Source: Pseudarthrobacter sp. MM222 (lineage in GTDB: Bacteria > Actinomycetota > Actinomycetes > Actinomycetales > Micrococcaceae). Taken from it: DNA of 64,000 nt. The DNA lies in NCBI RefSeq assembly GCF_947090775.1, contig NZ_OX352321.1:2728001-2792000 (forward strand), read 5' to 3'. The translations under genes were made by a program, and so were the position numbers. Shown one piece after another: positions 27,766 to 36,805 of this stretch (its first letter is position 1; each line of letters begins with the position of its first letter). The notes beneath the pieces are model-generated. The model ran no database searches. It was given only the letters and a program-made list of their open reading frames with translations, and had not been told where the DNA came from.

Positions 27766-28353
27766 GTGCTTCCTTCCGTCCCCGCGGTGACTACCGCAAC
27801 CCGCAGGGCACTTGCCTTCACCGCCGGGGGCTTCTTGCTGTGGCTGATTGTGGCGGTGCAACTGTTTGCGAACACCGATCCCCTCAGCGTGCACCGCACG
27901 GACGCCGTCATCATGCTCGGCGGCGCGGCCTCGGAACGATTGCCCGCGGCACAGCGGATCCAGCAGGACCTGGGCATCCCTATCCTGGTGCTGTCCCGCA
28001 CCGACACTTTCGGCAACAGGGTGGCCGACGCCGCTTGCGGCTCGGCCGCATTTCCCAATCCGTCGCTGGTCTGTTTCCGGCCGCCCGATCTGGACACCCG
28101 CGGCGAAGCGCAGGCCATTTCCCGGCTCGTGGCGCTCAACGGCTGGAAGTCCGTCACCGTGGTCACCTCCAGCTACCATGTGACCCGCGCCGGCCGCCTG
28201 ATAAGCCAGTGCACGACGGCGGACGTCCAGATGGTTGCCTCCCACCCGGATCTTGGTCCTGGGCAGTGGCTGCGGCGGTTTGTCATCGAAACCGGCGGGC
28301 TTATCGACGCCTCCCTTAGGCCCGAATGCGTGGATCAGCGGGCAGGAATGTAA
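27766..28353 (+). CDS. YdcF/SanA-like DUF218 membrane protein
   Basis: The protein has a GTG start, one transmembrane helix (about 18-36) and an extracytoplasmic DUF218 domain. Family marks are DAVIMLGGAASERL, TRGEAQAIS and VTSSYHVTRAGRL, matching the D.(I)(V)(V)LGGG, T..EA and VT..YH..RA motifs of YdcF/SanA/ElyC proteins. Members act in envelope biogenesis, and ElyC affects peptidoglycan and lipid-carrier metabolism; the chemistry is unresolved. Length is 195 residues. It heads a plus-strand run with a small membrane protein, wecB and a metallophosphoesterase, consistent with an envelope role. Confidence 0.85.
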   Translation: MLPSVPAVTTATRRALAFTAGGFLLWLIVAVQLFANTDPLSVHRTDAVIMLGGAASERLPAAQRIQQDLGIPILVLSRTDTFGNRVADAACGSAAFPNPSLVCFRPPDLDTRGEAQAISRLVALNGWKSVTVVTSSYHVTRAGRLISQCTTADVQMVASHPDLGPGQWLRRFVIETGGLIDASLRPECVDQRAGM

Positions 28354-28421
28354 GAATTGATGGCAGCGGGCCGAACCAGTCAGCCCGGAAACTGTTCCAT
28401 TAAGGCGAGGAGGACGAGACC

Positions 28422-28703
28422 TTGGAGAACCCAGCCGAAGGCGCTCCCCCGCTCGTCGCCGCACCGCGGCACCTGCGCCGCCGCCGGCTGCACGGGGAAA
28501 TCCCGGACGTACTCCTGGTCCCCGGCGTGGAGCCGATTCCGTTGTCCGACGAGCGCCAGGCGACTGCCAAGCGTGCCGCCGAGCTCGACGTCGACGACGA
28601 GGAAGTGGCCTACGGCCGCAAACGCCTTGCGGCCCTGCTCGCAGTCATCGTCGTGGTGGTCAGCGTTCCCGCCCTGATTATTGCCCTGCTGCTGCTGGGC
28701 TGA
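28422..28703 (+). CDS. Small C-terminally anchored membrane protein
   Basis: The protein has 93 residues and no family is recognised. An AGGAGG lies 8 bases before the TTG start at 28422, which supports translation. The N-terminal 65 residues are charged (RHLRRRRL, then an acidic DVDDEE segment). The last 25 form a single hydrophobic helix ending LLLLG. The predicted topology is a cytoplasmic N-terminus with a tail anchor. It lies 42 bases before wecB and could be a regulatory or scaffold partner; that is inference. Confidence 0.65.
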   Translation: MENPAEGAPPLVAAPRHLRRRRLHGEIPDVLLVPGVEPIPLSDERQATAKRAAELDVDDEEVAYGRKRLAALLAVIVVVVSVPALIIALLLLG

Positions 28704-28745
28704 AGCTTCCTTACAAACCACCGCTCGCGCTTATGGGGGAAATCC

Positions 28746-29891
28746 ATGTTCAGCATCATGCCAATCTTCGGGACCCGCCCCGAGGCCATCAAGATGGCTC
28801 CGATCGTCAGTGCCCTCCAGGAATCACCGCATTTCCGCTGCATCGTCACGGTCACAGGCCAGCACCGCGAGATGCTGGACCAGGTCAACGAGCTTTTCGG
28901 CATTGTCCCTGACCATGACCTGGCCATCCTGCAGCAGGGCCAGTCCCTGTCAGGCATCATGACGCGCACCATCGACGGCCTGGAGAAACTCTTCGCGCAC
29001 ACGAGGCCGGATGCCGTCGTCGTCCAGGGCGACACCACAACATCCACCGCCGCCGCCATCGCGGCCCTGTACCACGGCATTCCCGTGGTGCACGTGGAGG
29101 CCGGCCTGCGCAGCGGAGACCTGCTGTCGCCCTTCCCGGAGGAGGCCAACCGCAAGATCACCAGCCAGATCACCCGCCTGCACCTGGCTCCCACGAGCAC
29201 CAGCAGGGCCAATCTCCTCGCCGAGGGCATCAACGCGGCGGACATTGTGGTGACCGGCAACACGGTGATCGACGCCCTCCTGGCCACGGTGGACAAGCAG
29301 CTCCCCTTCACGGACCCCAGGCTCGAAGAACTGGCCGCCGGCGGCCGGCGCATTCTGCTGGTCACCACGCACCGCCGCGAGAACCAGGGCGACGCGATGC
29401 GCGGCGTCGGACGGGCGCTGGCCCGGATCGCCGATGCCGAGCCAGATCTGATGATCGTCCTTCCGGTCCACAAGAACCCCGTGGTACGCGAGGCCGTGCT
29501 GCCGGCGGTAGAGGGCAAGCCCAACGTGCTGGTCACGGAACCGCTGGCCTACGGCGAGTTCACCCGCCTCCTGTCGGTGGCCCACGTGGTGTTGACTGAC
29601 TCCGGTGGCGTCCAGGAGGAAGCCCCCAGCCTGGGCAAGCCGGTGCTCGTGATGCGGGAGAACACCGAACGGCCGGAAGCGGTCGACGCCGGCACGGTGC
29701 TGCTGATCGGAACGGACGAGGACCGGATCGTGAACGAGGTGACCATGCTGCTGCATGATGAAGGCCACTTTGCGGGCATGGCGAACGCCGTCAATCCCTA
29801 CGGCGACGGCAAGGCGGCCGCCCGGACCGTGGCGGCGATCGAGGAACTCGTAGGGGTCGGTTCCCGGATCCGCGAGTTCGCCGGCGGATAA
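28746..29891 (+). CDS. wecB: UDP-N-acetylglucosamine 2-epimerase (non-hydrolysing)
   Basis: WecB interconverts UDP-GlcNAc and UDP-ManNAc. The 381-residue protein opens with the family signature IFGTRPEAIKMAP and has TGQHREMLDQV, VQGDTTT, HVEAGLRSGD, PFPEEANRKITSQI, TTHRRENQG and LTDSGGVQEEAPSLGKP, all conserved in non-hydrolysing epimerases. It feeds the two UDP-ManNAc dehydrogenases in this locus. The gene has its own ATG start in a plus-strand run with the YdcF-like and small membrane protein genes. Confidence 0.97.
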   Translation: MFSIMPIFGTRPEAIKMAPIVSALQESPHFRCIVTVTGQHREMLDQVNELFGIVPDHDLAILQQGQSLSGIMTRTIDGLEKLFAHTRPDAVVVQGDTTTSTAAAIAALYHGIPVVHVEAGLRSGDLLSPFPEEANRKITSQITRLHLAPTSTSRANLLAEGINAADIVVTGNTVIDALLATVDKQLPFTDPRLEELAAGGRRILLVTTHRRENQGDAMRGVGRALARIADAEPDLMIVLPVHKNPVVREAVLPAVEGKPNVLVTEPLAYGEFTRLLSVAHVVLTDSGGVQEEAPSLGKPVLVMRENTERPEAVDAGTVLLIGTDEDRIVNEVTMLLHDEGHFAGMANAVNPYGDGKAAARTVAAIEELVGVGSRIREFAGG

Positions 29892-29948
29892 GCGCCAGAT
29901 CCGCGCGAACAGGAAAGGCCAGATAGACAAGTGCGACGGCGGAGCAAG

Positions 29949-31754
29949 ATGCAAGTATCACGACGGGACGCCATCCGGTGGGCATCCAGTGGCGCCATCG
30001 GGGCCACAATCCTGGGACTGACCGAATCAACGGACGTGCGGTCGGCCGAGGAGTTTCCCGCCCGACCGTCGGAGGATGGCGGCCCTGCGGGCGCAAGACT
30101 GCAGTCAGGTGCATCGCTGACCACCTTGGACGCCTCTATCATCTTCGGCCCCCGGCGCGTCCAGCGTCTGCCGTATCGGCGGCTCGCACGTGGACCTGGA
30201 ATCGAGACACTGGTACGCGAAGAGCTGCATTCCCGGAGCCGCACTGTAAATAGCGAACGTACGGGTCTGTGCACGTTTGGTCACATCACCGACACTCATG
30301 TGCTCGACGCAGCCAATCCCGGGAGGCTGATCTTTCTTTGGCAGTACTCTGACTTCTCGGAAGAATTTCCCAGCTCGACTAGATTTCGGCCGCAAGACCT
30401 ATTCACCGTTCACGTGTTGGATGCAACGATCCGGAAATTTAACGATGTCCGACGCGGCCCCGTTAGTCAGCGCCCCCTCGATTGCCTCGTAACCACGGGC
30501 GATCTGACCAACGCCTACGCTCTCAGTGAGCTGACGGCGGCGATGGGCGCGTTCGAGGGCACTCCGGTGACGGCGCACCCGGGCGGCGGCTACCAGGGCG
30601 TCCAGGATCACGGCCCGGCTCCCCTCGAACTGTCCAAGAGCATCTGGCATCCTGAACCGGAGAGTTCGTTGATCCCCCCGGACAACTGGAAAACCTCCCA
30701 TGGGTACCCCACCGTTCCCGGACTCCTCGCCGCTGCTGTCAAGCCGGTACTGGCGGAGGGTGCAGAATTCCCCTGGTACATAGGCTTTGGTAATCACGAC
30801 GAATCCGGTCGAGCTGTGTCCAATTCGCCGAAAGATAAGTTCGTGGATGCGCTCCGAATCGGCAATCGGCTGCCAATCCGGCTGCCTCGGGGCATGGACA
30901 CATCGGACTTCTGGAAGAAGGTCGAGGCTTCCAGCGAGACAGACCGCCGAAGCCTCATCGATTCGATGCCGTCGCGGACGGTGAGAGCCTCCACGCTTCG
31001 TCGCCCGTTCAGTAAGGCTGAATTCGTTGATGCCTTACCGGCGAATGGAACCCCGGTTCCCTCCGATTCCGGCCGAGGCGCTAAAACGACGCCCTACTAT
31101 ACATTTGAGATCTCGCCGGGCGTACTCGGGATCATGCTGAACACGGCGAGCCCCGACGGGGGAATAAAAGCCGTGCTCGATGCCCCGCAGGCTGAGTGGC
31201 TGGAGGAACAGCTAGGGCGCGTGTCCCGGACCGCCTACGACGCGAAGGGAAAACCAATAAAGTCGGATGTTCAAGATCGTCTCGTGGTCCTATTCAGCCA
31301 CCATCCGTTGTCCTCCTTTGACAAAGATGAGCCCTCGTCCGATGGGAGCCCACCGCCGCTGAACCGGTCAGCCGTCCTGGATCTCCTCTCTCGTTTTCCC
31401 AACGTGATCGCATGGATGAATGGCCACATACACAAGCATCGGGTTACCCCTCACGAAGGGAAACACGAAAAGGGCGGATTCTGGGAAATCACTACGGCAT
31501 CACTCATCGACTATCCTCAACAGTCCAGAATTGTGGAACTCCTCGACAACGGAGACGGAACACTGTCGATAGTGGCGACCCTGATAGACCACTCATCCTC
31601 AGAAGGCGTGCGCCACGAGGGAACACAAACTCCCCAGTCGATGGCAGCCTTGAGCCTCGAACTCGCCGGCAACCGCCCGGGACTGGACCGTGATGAAAGG
31701 TTGGGACGCGACTTGGACCAGAACGTCGACTTGATCCTTCGCAAACCGTTTTGA
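29949..31754 (+). CDS. Tat-exported calcineurin-like metallophosphoesterase
   Basis: The N-terminus VSRRDAIRWASSGAIGATILGL has a twin-arginine pattern followed by a hydrophobic stretch, so Tat export of a folded metalloenzyme is likely. Metal-binding motifs are GHITDTH (about 111), GDLTNAY, GFGNHDESG, FSHHPLSSFD and MNGHIHKHR, the five-block calcineurin-like order. It resembles the actinobacterial PPA1498-type phosphoesterase family. I chose the ATG at 29949 with GGAG just upstream; a GTG at 29931 is possible. A role in trimming phosphodiester polymers at the surface would suit the context but is inference. Confidence 0.83.
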   Translation: MQVSRRDAIRWASSGAIGATILGLTESTDVRSAEEFPARPSEDGGPAGARLQSGASLTTLDASIIFGPRRVQRLPYRRLARGPGIETLVREELHSRSRTVNSERTGLCTFGHITDTHVLDAANPGRLIFLWQYSDFSEEFPSSTRFRPQDLFTVHVLDATIRKFNDVRRGPVSQRPLDCLVTTGDLTNAYALSELTAAMGAFEGTPVTAHPGGGYQGVQDHGPAPLELSKSIWHPEPESSLIPPDNWKTSHGYPTVPGLLAAAVKPVLAEGAEFPWYIGFGNHDESGRAVSNSPKDKFVDALRIGNRLPIRLPRGMDTSDFWKKVEASSETDRRSLIDSMPSRTVRASTLRRPFSKAEFVDALPANGTPVPSDSGRGAKTTPYYTFEISPGVLGIMLNTASPDGGIKAVLDAPQAEWLEEQLGRVSRTAYDAKGKPIKSDVQDRLVVLFSHHPLSSFDKDEPSSDGSPPPLNRSAVLDLLSRFPNVIAWMNGHIHKHRVTPHEGKHEKGGFWEITTASLIDYPQQSRIVELLDNGDGTLSIVATLIDHSSSEGVRHEGTQTPQSMAALSLELAGNRPGLDRDERLGRDLDQNVDLILRKPF

Positions 31755-31888
31755 CTCTATTCCCACCACGGCATGCGAGACGGGGCTATCGTATGGGCCC
31801 GGATCCGCACCATTCCGCCCCAAGGTAAGGCATTCCCGAGCTGGCCAACGCAGACTTAACACAGTATTAACGCCCCTGACCAGCATTA

Positions 31889-31918
31889 TTGGGCGCCTCG
31901 TTGCGCAACCGTTATGCT
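31889..31918 (+). promoter_or_regulatory. Candidate promoter for the LicC-like nucleotidyltransferase
   Basis: TTGGGC (31889-31894) and TATGCT (31913-31918) are separated by 18 bases. They lie about 115 bases before the ATG at 32034, leaving an untranslated leader of about 110 bases. The rest of 31755-32033 shows no gene. Confidence 0.4.
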
Positions 31919-32033
31919 TGGAGGCGGGGGGAAGCACCCCGTGGCCCGAGCAATCGGTTCCGGGGTGATCTTGAGTGATGCCACGGCTCGCCGCTCCCGC
32001 CAACAGGATCGCTCGTCGAAGAGGAACAAACAC

Positions 32034-32732
32034 ATGAAAATCCAGGCCGTAATTCTTGCTGCCGGAATGGGCACGCGACTCGCGCGTCCGCACCCGAAGC
32101 CCATGACCGAACTCAGTGATGGCCGGACCATCATGCACCAGCAGGTCCAGAACCTGCAGAACAAGTTTGGCAAGAAGCTACGCCTCACCATCGCCGTTGG
32201 CTTCAAGCTCGAGATGATTCTCGAACACGTCCCCAACGCCTCCTTCGTGTACAACGAGAATTTTGACCAGACCAACACGTCCAAGAGCCTCTTGAAAGCC
32301 ATCAGGAACTCCGCCAAGGGCGGCGTGCTGTGGATGAACGGCGACGTTGTATTCGACCCGGACATTCTGGAAATGCTGGCCCCGTACATCAAGCGCGATG
32401 AGTCATTCATCACCGTTGATGTCTCCTCGGTCTCCGACGAGGAAGTCAAGTACACCACCGATGCCGATGGCAAGATCCAGGAGCTCTCCAAGCGCGTCCC
32501 GGCCGATGTGGCCCAAGGCGAGGCGGTTGGCATCAACTATGTCAGCTCGAAGGACAAGAAGAAGCTCCTCAAGCGACTCATTGAAGTCGATGACCAGGAC
32601 TACTTCGAGGGCGCCATCGAATTGACCATCAAGCAGGATGACGTCAAGTGGACCCCTGTGGACATCAGCGAATTCTACGCCGTCGAGGTTGATTTCCCGG
32701 ACGATCTGGTCCGCGCGAACGCCAGCATCTAG
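32034..32732 (+). CDS. LicC-like sugar/phosphocholine nucleotidyltransferase
   Basis: The protein has 232 residues and an ATG start with GAGGAAC upstream. The first residues KIQAVILAAGMGTRL are the nucleotide-binding signature of NTP transferases, followed by HPKPMTEL, NGDVVFDPDI (metal aspartate) and EGAIELTI. The small size and spacing resemble LicC-type cytidylyltransferases (CTP:phosphocholine) and related proteins that activate a phosphorylated alcohol or sugar. In this locus it could make the CDP-linked donor for the TagF-type domains downstream. Substrate and even nucleotide are unproven. Candidate terminator hairpins follow it. Confidence 0.78.
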   Translation: MKIQAVILAAGMGTRLARPHPKPMTELSDGRTIMHQQVQNLQNKFGKKLRLTIAVGFKLEMILEHVPNASFVYNENFDQTNTSKSLLKAIRNSAKGGVLWMNGDVVFDPDILEMLAPYIKRDESFITVDVSSVSDEEVKYTTDADGKIQELSKRVPADVAQGEAVGINYVSSKDKKKLLKRLIEVDDQDYFEGAIELTIKQDDVKWTPVDISEFYAVEVDFPDDLVRANASI

Positions 32733-32748
32733 TCGGTCTTCCTGCGAC

Positions 32749-32827
32749 CGGCATAAATGCGCCCCTGCGCATTCATGCCGTACCGCTAGATCGCTGCCGT
32801 GTGGCCGGTCGGACCCGCCACACGGCA
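32749..32827 (+). terminator. Two tandem hairpins after the nucleotidyltransferase
   Basis: The first hairpin pairs 32749-32762 (CGGCATAAATGCGC) with 32767-32780 (GCGCATTCATGCCG) around CCCT, with one mismatch. The second pairs TGCCGTGTGG (32795-32804) with CCACACGGCA (32818-32827). They fill most of the 155-base gap before the TPR-TagF-GT4 gene, so that gene probably has its own promoter or depends on read-through. Confidence 0.55.
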
Positions 32828-32887
32828 GGTCAACAATGATCAAACTACCCAGTAACTGTCATTGCTGGAACATGCTACGGAGATTGA

Positions 32888-35800
32888 ATGAGTACCTGGG
32901 AAGCCGCATTCGCTGCCGCGCGCCATTTTGAAAGCGTTGGTGACTGGCCAGCCGCACTCGACGGGTACAGAAATCTCTATCACAACGGGCATAACGGAGA
33001 TAGTGCGGTTGTGTTCCACTACGGCCTTGCGCATTTCCGACTCGGTGCATTCCAGGAAGCCCAACTGCTTCTTGAGCAGGCTCTTTCCTTGGAGCCGGAA
33101 AATGAGCAGTGGAGGGAGTGCCTCACTCTTGTGCGCGACAGCAGGGGGCCCGACGCCGACGGCGATAATCCGGATCTACTGACGTTGCTCGGCGCCGTGG
33201 CTTCTTCACAAGTTGACGCGGGAAATGCCGTGCCAGGAACACACCGCGGCAAACTGGCGCCGGAAGTCCCCGAGCAAACTCCTTCGCACACAGCGGTCAT
33301 CGATCCAGCCCCGGCAGTTGACCACTCGTCCCTAGCAGCCGAACACAAACGCGCAGGGCAACGCTGGCAAGAAATTCAAGCATTGGAAGCCGGTCTCGGA
33401 CTTCATGGTGCCGACGCGGCCTGGCAACTTCGGCTCGGAGAAGCATGTGAAGCCATGAACCGGTTCGAACAGGCAGCCGAGGCCTACGGGCATGCCAACC
33501 GTCTGGCTCCTGGCAAAGCCGAGATCTACTTCAAGGAGGCCTCCTGCAGACTCCAGGCCGGAGACTTGGAAACGGCGCCGGCGCTGTTCGCTAAGGCTGT
33601 CGCACTGGACAAGAAGCTCGGTGCCGCATCACTTGGGGTCGGGGTCTTTTACCAGCAGCTCGGAGATTGGCCGGGTGCTGCAACTGCTTACGTAGAAGAA
33701 CTCACTATTCAGCCCCACAACGCTGCACTCGCCTACCGGGCGGCACTGGCACTTGAGAAATGCTATGAATGGGAGGCCTCCGCGGACATGTACCGCAGAG
33801 CCACCGCCATGGACCCCACCGAACTTTCGTGGCATTATCGCCGCGGTTTCGTGAATGAACGCTTAGAGCGTTGGGCTGACGCTGCCGAGGCATATGCCTT
33901 TGGTCTCGCGTCAAGTTCGAAGCCGTCCGCTTACTGGGCCTACCGGCGCGGATTCGTGCTCGAACGCCTGCATCGTTATGAGGAAGCTTGCGCGGCTCAC
34001 CTGCTGGCCGCACCTGCGCTCGCTGGGAGCGGCGAAATCTCCATCGAAGCTCCAATCTCAGCGTCCGACTATGCGGAAAAGCATGTCGACGACGCACTGC
34101 AGGCTGCTTTGAGAAATCCGGCGCCGCAGGCCAGCATCGCTGTGGCGGAGAGAGCCATGTCACTTGGTCTGTTTCAGCAAGCAGCTTCCGCATATCAAGC
34201 GGCCATCGACCGCAGCAACGAAGTCCATTCGGATTGGTACTACCGGCTCGGCAATGCCCTGACGCTCGCTCATGAATTCAAGGCGGCAGCAGCAAGCTTC
34301 CGTATGAGCAGGGTATTTGATGATGCCCATGGGGTGGATACAACAGGCTACCGAAAAGACAAAGGCCTCCTCGACGTCATGTACTACACCTCTTGGCGGG
34401 AAAGTCTGCCGCTGAGAGAAAACGTCGTTCTTTATGAAAGCTTCCACGGCGATGCCATCAGCTGTAACCCCCTGGCTATCTTCGAAGAGCTTTGCCGGCG
34501 TGAGGAGTTTGATGATTATCTCCACGTTTGGGTTGCCAATGACAAGACCTTTGTCCCGCATACCGTCAAAACGCACCCCAACGTCGCCATCATCCGGCGC
34601 AATAGTGCTGGGTACCGACGCCATCTGGCCACAGCGAAATACCTGATTAACAACGTCACGTTCCCGGCATACTTCGCCGCCCGGCCCGGCCAGCACTATC
34701 TGAACACTTGGCACGGGACTCCCCTGAAAACCCTCGGCAAAGACATCGGGACCGGCTTCCTGGAGCACAAGAACGTGGCGCGTAACTTCCTGCATGCGAC
34801 TCACGTGCTGGCGGCGAACCAATTCACTGCAGACGTCTTGACGCGCCGCTACGACGTGGACACGTTGATGTCGGGGAGCGTTGCGATCACGGGCTACCCC
34901 CGAGTCGACCGTACTCTCAATGCCTCAGAGCAAACTCGCACCAGCGTGAAGCGGGCCCTGGGAATCGATGAGTCCGACGCGCGCCCTGTCGTCCTGTACG
35001 CCCCCACTTGGCGGGGAGGGCTGAGTACCAGTCATTTCGATACGGAACAACTTACATCGGACTTGGCAAGACTGGCAGCACTGAACTGCAATGTGATCTT
35101 CCGCGCTCACCACAGAACGCAGGAGCTGCTGGCGGGAGCGAATTTGAGTGTGACTATCGCTCCGGATTCCATAGAGACAAACGAACTCCTCGCAGTCGTC
35201 GACGTCCTCATCACCGACTACTCAAGTATCGTCTTCGACTTCCTTCCTACAGGCAAACCCGTCACGATGTACACGTACGATCTTGATGAGTATCAGAGCG
35301 AACGTGGTCTTTACATCGATCCCAGCACAATGGGCATACCCACGGCCAACACAATCGACGATCTTGTCTCGACAGTTGCCCAGCAGATACTTGATGGCGA
35401 CCGAGTCAAGCTGCACGCGGACCTGGTCGCGGAATATTGTCCTCGCGAAGACGGCCGGGCATCCGCACGAGCCGTGGACTTCTTTTTCTTCGGCGATGAT
35501 TCGCATCAGCTATCGAAGGGGGCCCCGGCCAAAGAATCCCTTCTTTTCCATCACAGCTTCATTCCGAACGGTATTACTTCGTCACTTCTCAACCTTCTGA
35601 ACCACATCGACCCAGAGAAATATGATGTGACCGTAGTGGTACCGGTTGATGACACGGCTGCCCATCCGGAACGGGTCGAAAAGTTCGAGGAGCTCCCCTC
35701 CCATGTGAGAGTGATCGGCAGGGTGGGACGGCAGCTGTTCACGCCGGAAGAAAAATGGATTGTAGATCGACTGAATAAGCATCGAGTGCTGACTAATGAA

Positions 35801-36775
35801 GCGCAGATGGAAATATATCGCCGAACGTTCGACCGAGAATTCACTCGCATTTTTGGTGCCCATAAGTTTACGTCCGCCATAGAATTCGAGGGCTACTCCA
35901 CCTTCTGGACAGCACTAATGGCGGCCGCTCCTAAACCTTCGCGTCGCATCGCGTATCTGCACAACGACATGCGAAGTGAATGGTTGGGAAGATTCCCGCA
36001 TTTAGAAGCAATTTTCCGTCTTTATCCTTCCTACGATGCGCTCGTTTCAGTATCTGAAGTCATAAGCGACGAAAATCGCGAGCATTTGGGGTCCCTGCTG
36101 TCTCTGGCAGACCACAAATTCGTTCACGCCGTGAACCAGATCAATCCCACAAAAACCCTCGAATTGTCCGACGGTGACCTGGACGAAGACCTTCTGGATT
36201 GGTTCTCACCGCACTTCAAGACTTTTATTACGATGGGCAGGATGTCCCCGGAAAAGGATCATGAAAAGCTGATCCGCGCGTTCCACGAGTTTCGAAAGAT
36301 TAGTCCTACAAGTCGCTTGGTGATTCTCGGGGACGGACCACTCCGCCTGACGCTCGACCGGCTGATAGCTGACCTCGAACTGACTGACAGCGTTTTTCTC
36401 GCCGGCCTGCGAAGCAATCCCTTCCCTGCCCTCGCTCGCGCGGACTGTTTCGTGCTGTCTTCCAATCATGAAGGACAGCCGATGGTGCTCCTGGAAGCCC
36501 TGACGCTCAAAAAGCCCATAATCTCCACAGAGATCATCGGCGCCAAGTACGTCCTTCAAGACGGATATGGCCTTCTCGTTGAGAATTCACTGGATGGCCT
36601 GCTTCAGGGCCTGAACACTTACATCAACGGCGGCGTCCCACAACGAGTCTTTAATATCTCCAACTACCAGCAGAAGGCGCACGGGCAGTTTCTGGAAGCT
36701 TCGCTGCCGGTCGGCGAAGACCTAATCCGGTCGGCGTCTGCTAGCGTTCCTTGTGCCGCGGCGTCTTCCTCGTGA
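32888..36775 (+). CDS. TPR - TagF-type glycerophosphotransferase - GT4 fusion (first copy)
   Basis: This is a three-part cytoplasmic protein of 1295 residues. Residues 1-490 are tetratricopeptide-like repeats with lines such as WHYRRGFVNERLERWADAAE. Residues about 510-870 are a CDP-glycerol glycerophosphotransferase (TagF) domain: NTWHGTPLK (about 606), GYPRVDRT, LYAPTWRGG (about 704) and ITDYSSIVFDF (about 775). Residues about 880-1290 are a GT4 transferase with GRMSPEKDHEKL and SNHEGQPMVLLEA (about 1192). It may alternate a polyol-phosphate or sugar-phosphate transfer with a glycosyl transfer, with the TPR part binding polymer or partner. A paralogue of the same order lies at 43.97-47.83 kb. 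Base composition is lower in GC than the flanks. Confidence 0.85.
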   Translation: MSTWEAAFAAARHFESVGDWPAALDGYRNLYHNGHNGDSAVVFHYGLAHFRLGAFQEAQLLLEQALSLEPENEQWRECLTLVRDSRGPDADGDNPDLLTLLGAVASSQVDAGNAVPGTHRGKLAPEVPEQTPSHTAVIDPAPAVDHSSLAAEHKRAGQRWQEIQALEAGLGLHGADAAWQLRLGEACEAMNRFEQAAEAYGHANRLAPGKAEIYFKEASCRLQAGDLETAPALFAKAVALDKKLGAASLGVGVFYQQLGDWPGAATAYVEELTIQPHNAALAYRAALALEKCYEWEASADMYRRATAMDPTELSWHYRRGFVNERLERWADAAEAYAFGLASSSKPSAYWAYRRGFVLERLHRYEEACAAHLLAAPALAGSGEISIEAPISASDYAEKHVDDALQAALRNPAPQASIAVAERAMSLGLFQQAASAYQAAIDRSNEVHSDWYYRLGNALTLAHEFKAAAASFRMSRVFDDAHGVDTTGYRKDKGLLDVMYYTSWRESLPLRENVVLYESFHGDAISCNPLAIFEELCRREEFDDYLHVWVANDKTFVPHTVKTHPNVAIIRRNSAGYRRHLATAKYLINNVTFPAYFAARPGQHYLNTWHGTPLKTLGKDIGTGFLEHKNVARNFLHATHVLAANQFTADVLTRRYDVDTLMSGSVAITGYPRVDRTLNASEQTRTSVKRALGIDESDARPVVLYAPTWRGGLSTSHFDTEQLTSDLARLAALNCNVIFRAHHRTQELLAGANLSVTIAPDSIETNELLAVVDVLITDYSSIVFDFLPTGKPVTMYTYDLDEYQSERGLYIDPSTMGIPTANTIDDLVSTVAQQILDGDRVKLHADLVAEYCPREDGRASARAVDFFFFGDDSHQLSKGAPAKESLLFHHSFIPNGITSSLLNLLNHIDPEKYDVTVVVPVDDTAAHPERVEKFEELPSHVRVIGRVGRQLFTPEEKWIVDRLNKHRVLTNEAQMEIYRRTFDREFTRIFGAHKFTSAIEFEGYSTFWTALMAAAPKPSRRIAYLHNDMRSEWLGRFPHLEAIFRLYPSYDALVSVSEVISDENREHLGSLLSLADHKFVHAVNQINPTKTLELSDGDLDEDLLDWFSPHFKTFITMGRMSPEKDHEKLIRAFHEFRKISPTSRLVILGDGPLRLTLDRLIADLELTDSVFLAGLRSNPFPALARADCFVLSSNHEGQPMVLLEALTLKKPIISTEIIGAKYVLQDGYGLLVENSLDGLLQGLNTYINGGVPQRVFNISNYQQKAHGQFLEASLPVGEDLIRSASASVPCAAASSS

Positions 36776-36805
36776 CGGCCGGACTATCTAGAAAATGGAA
36801 ATTTC

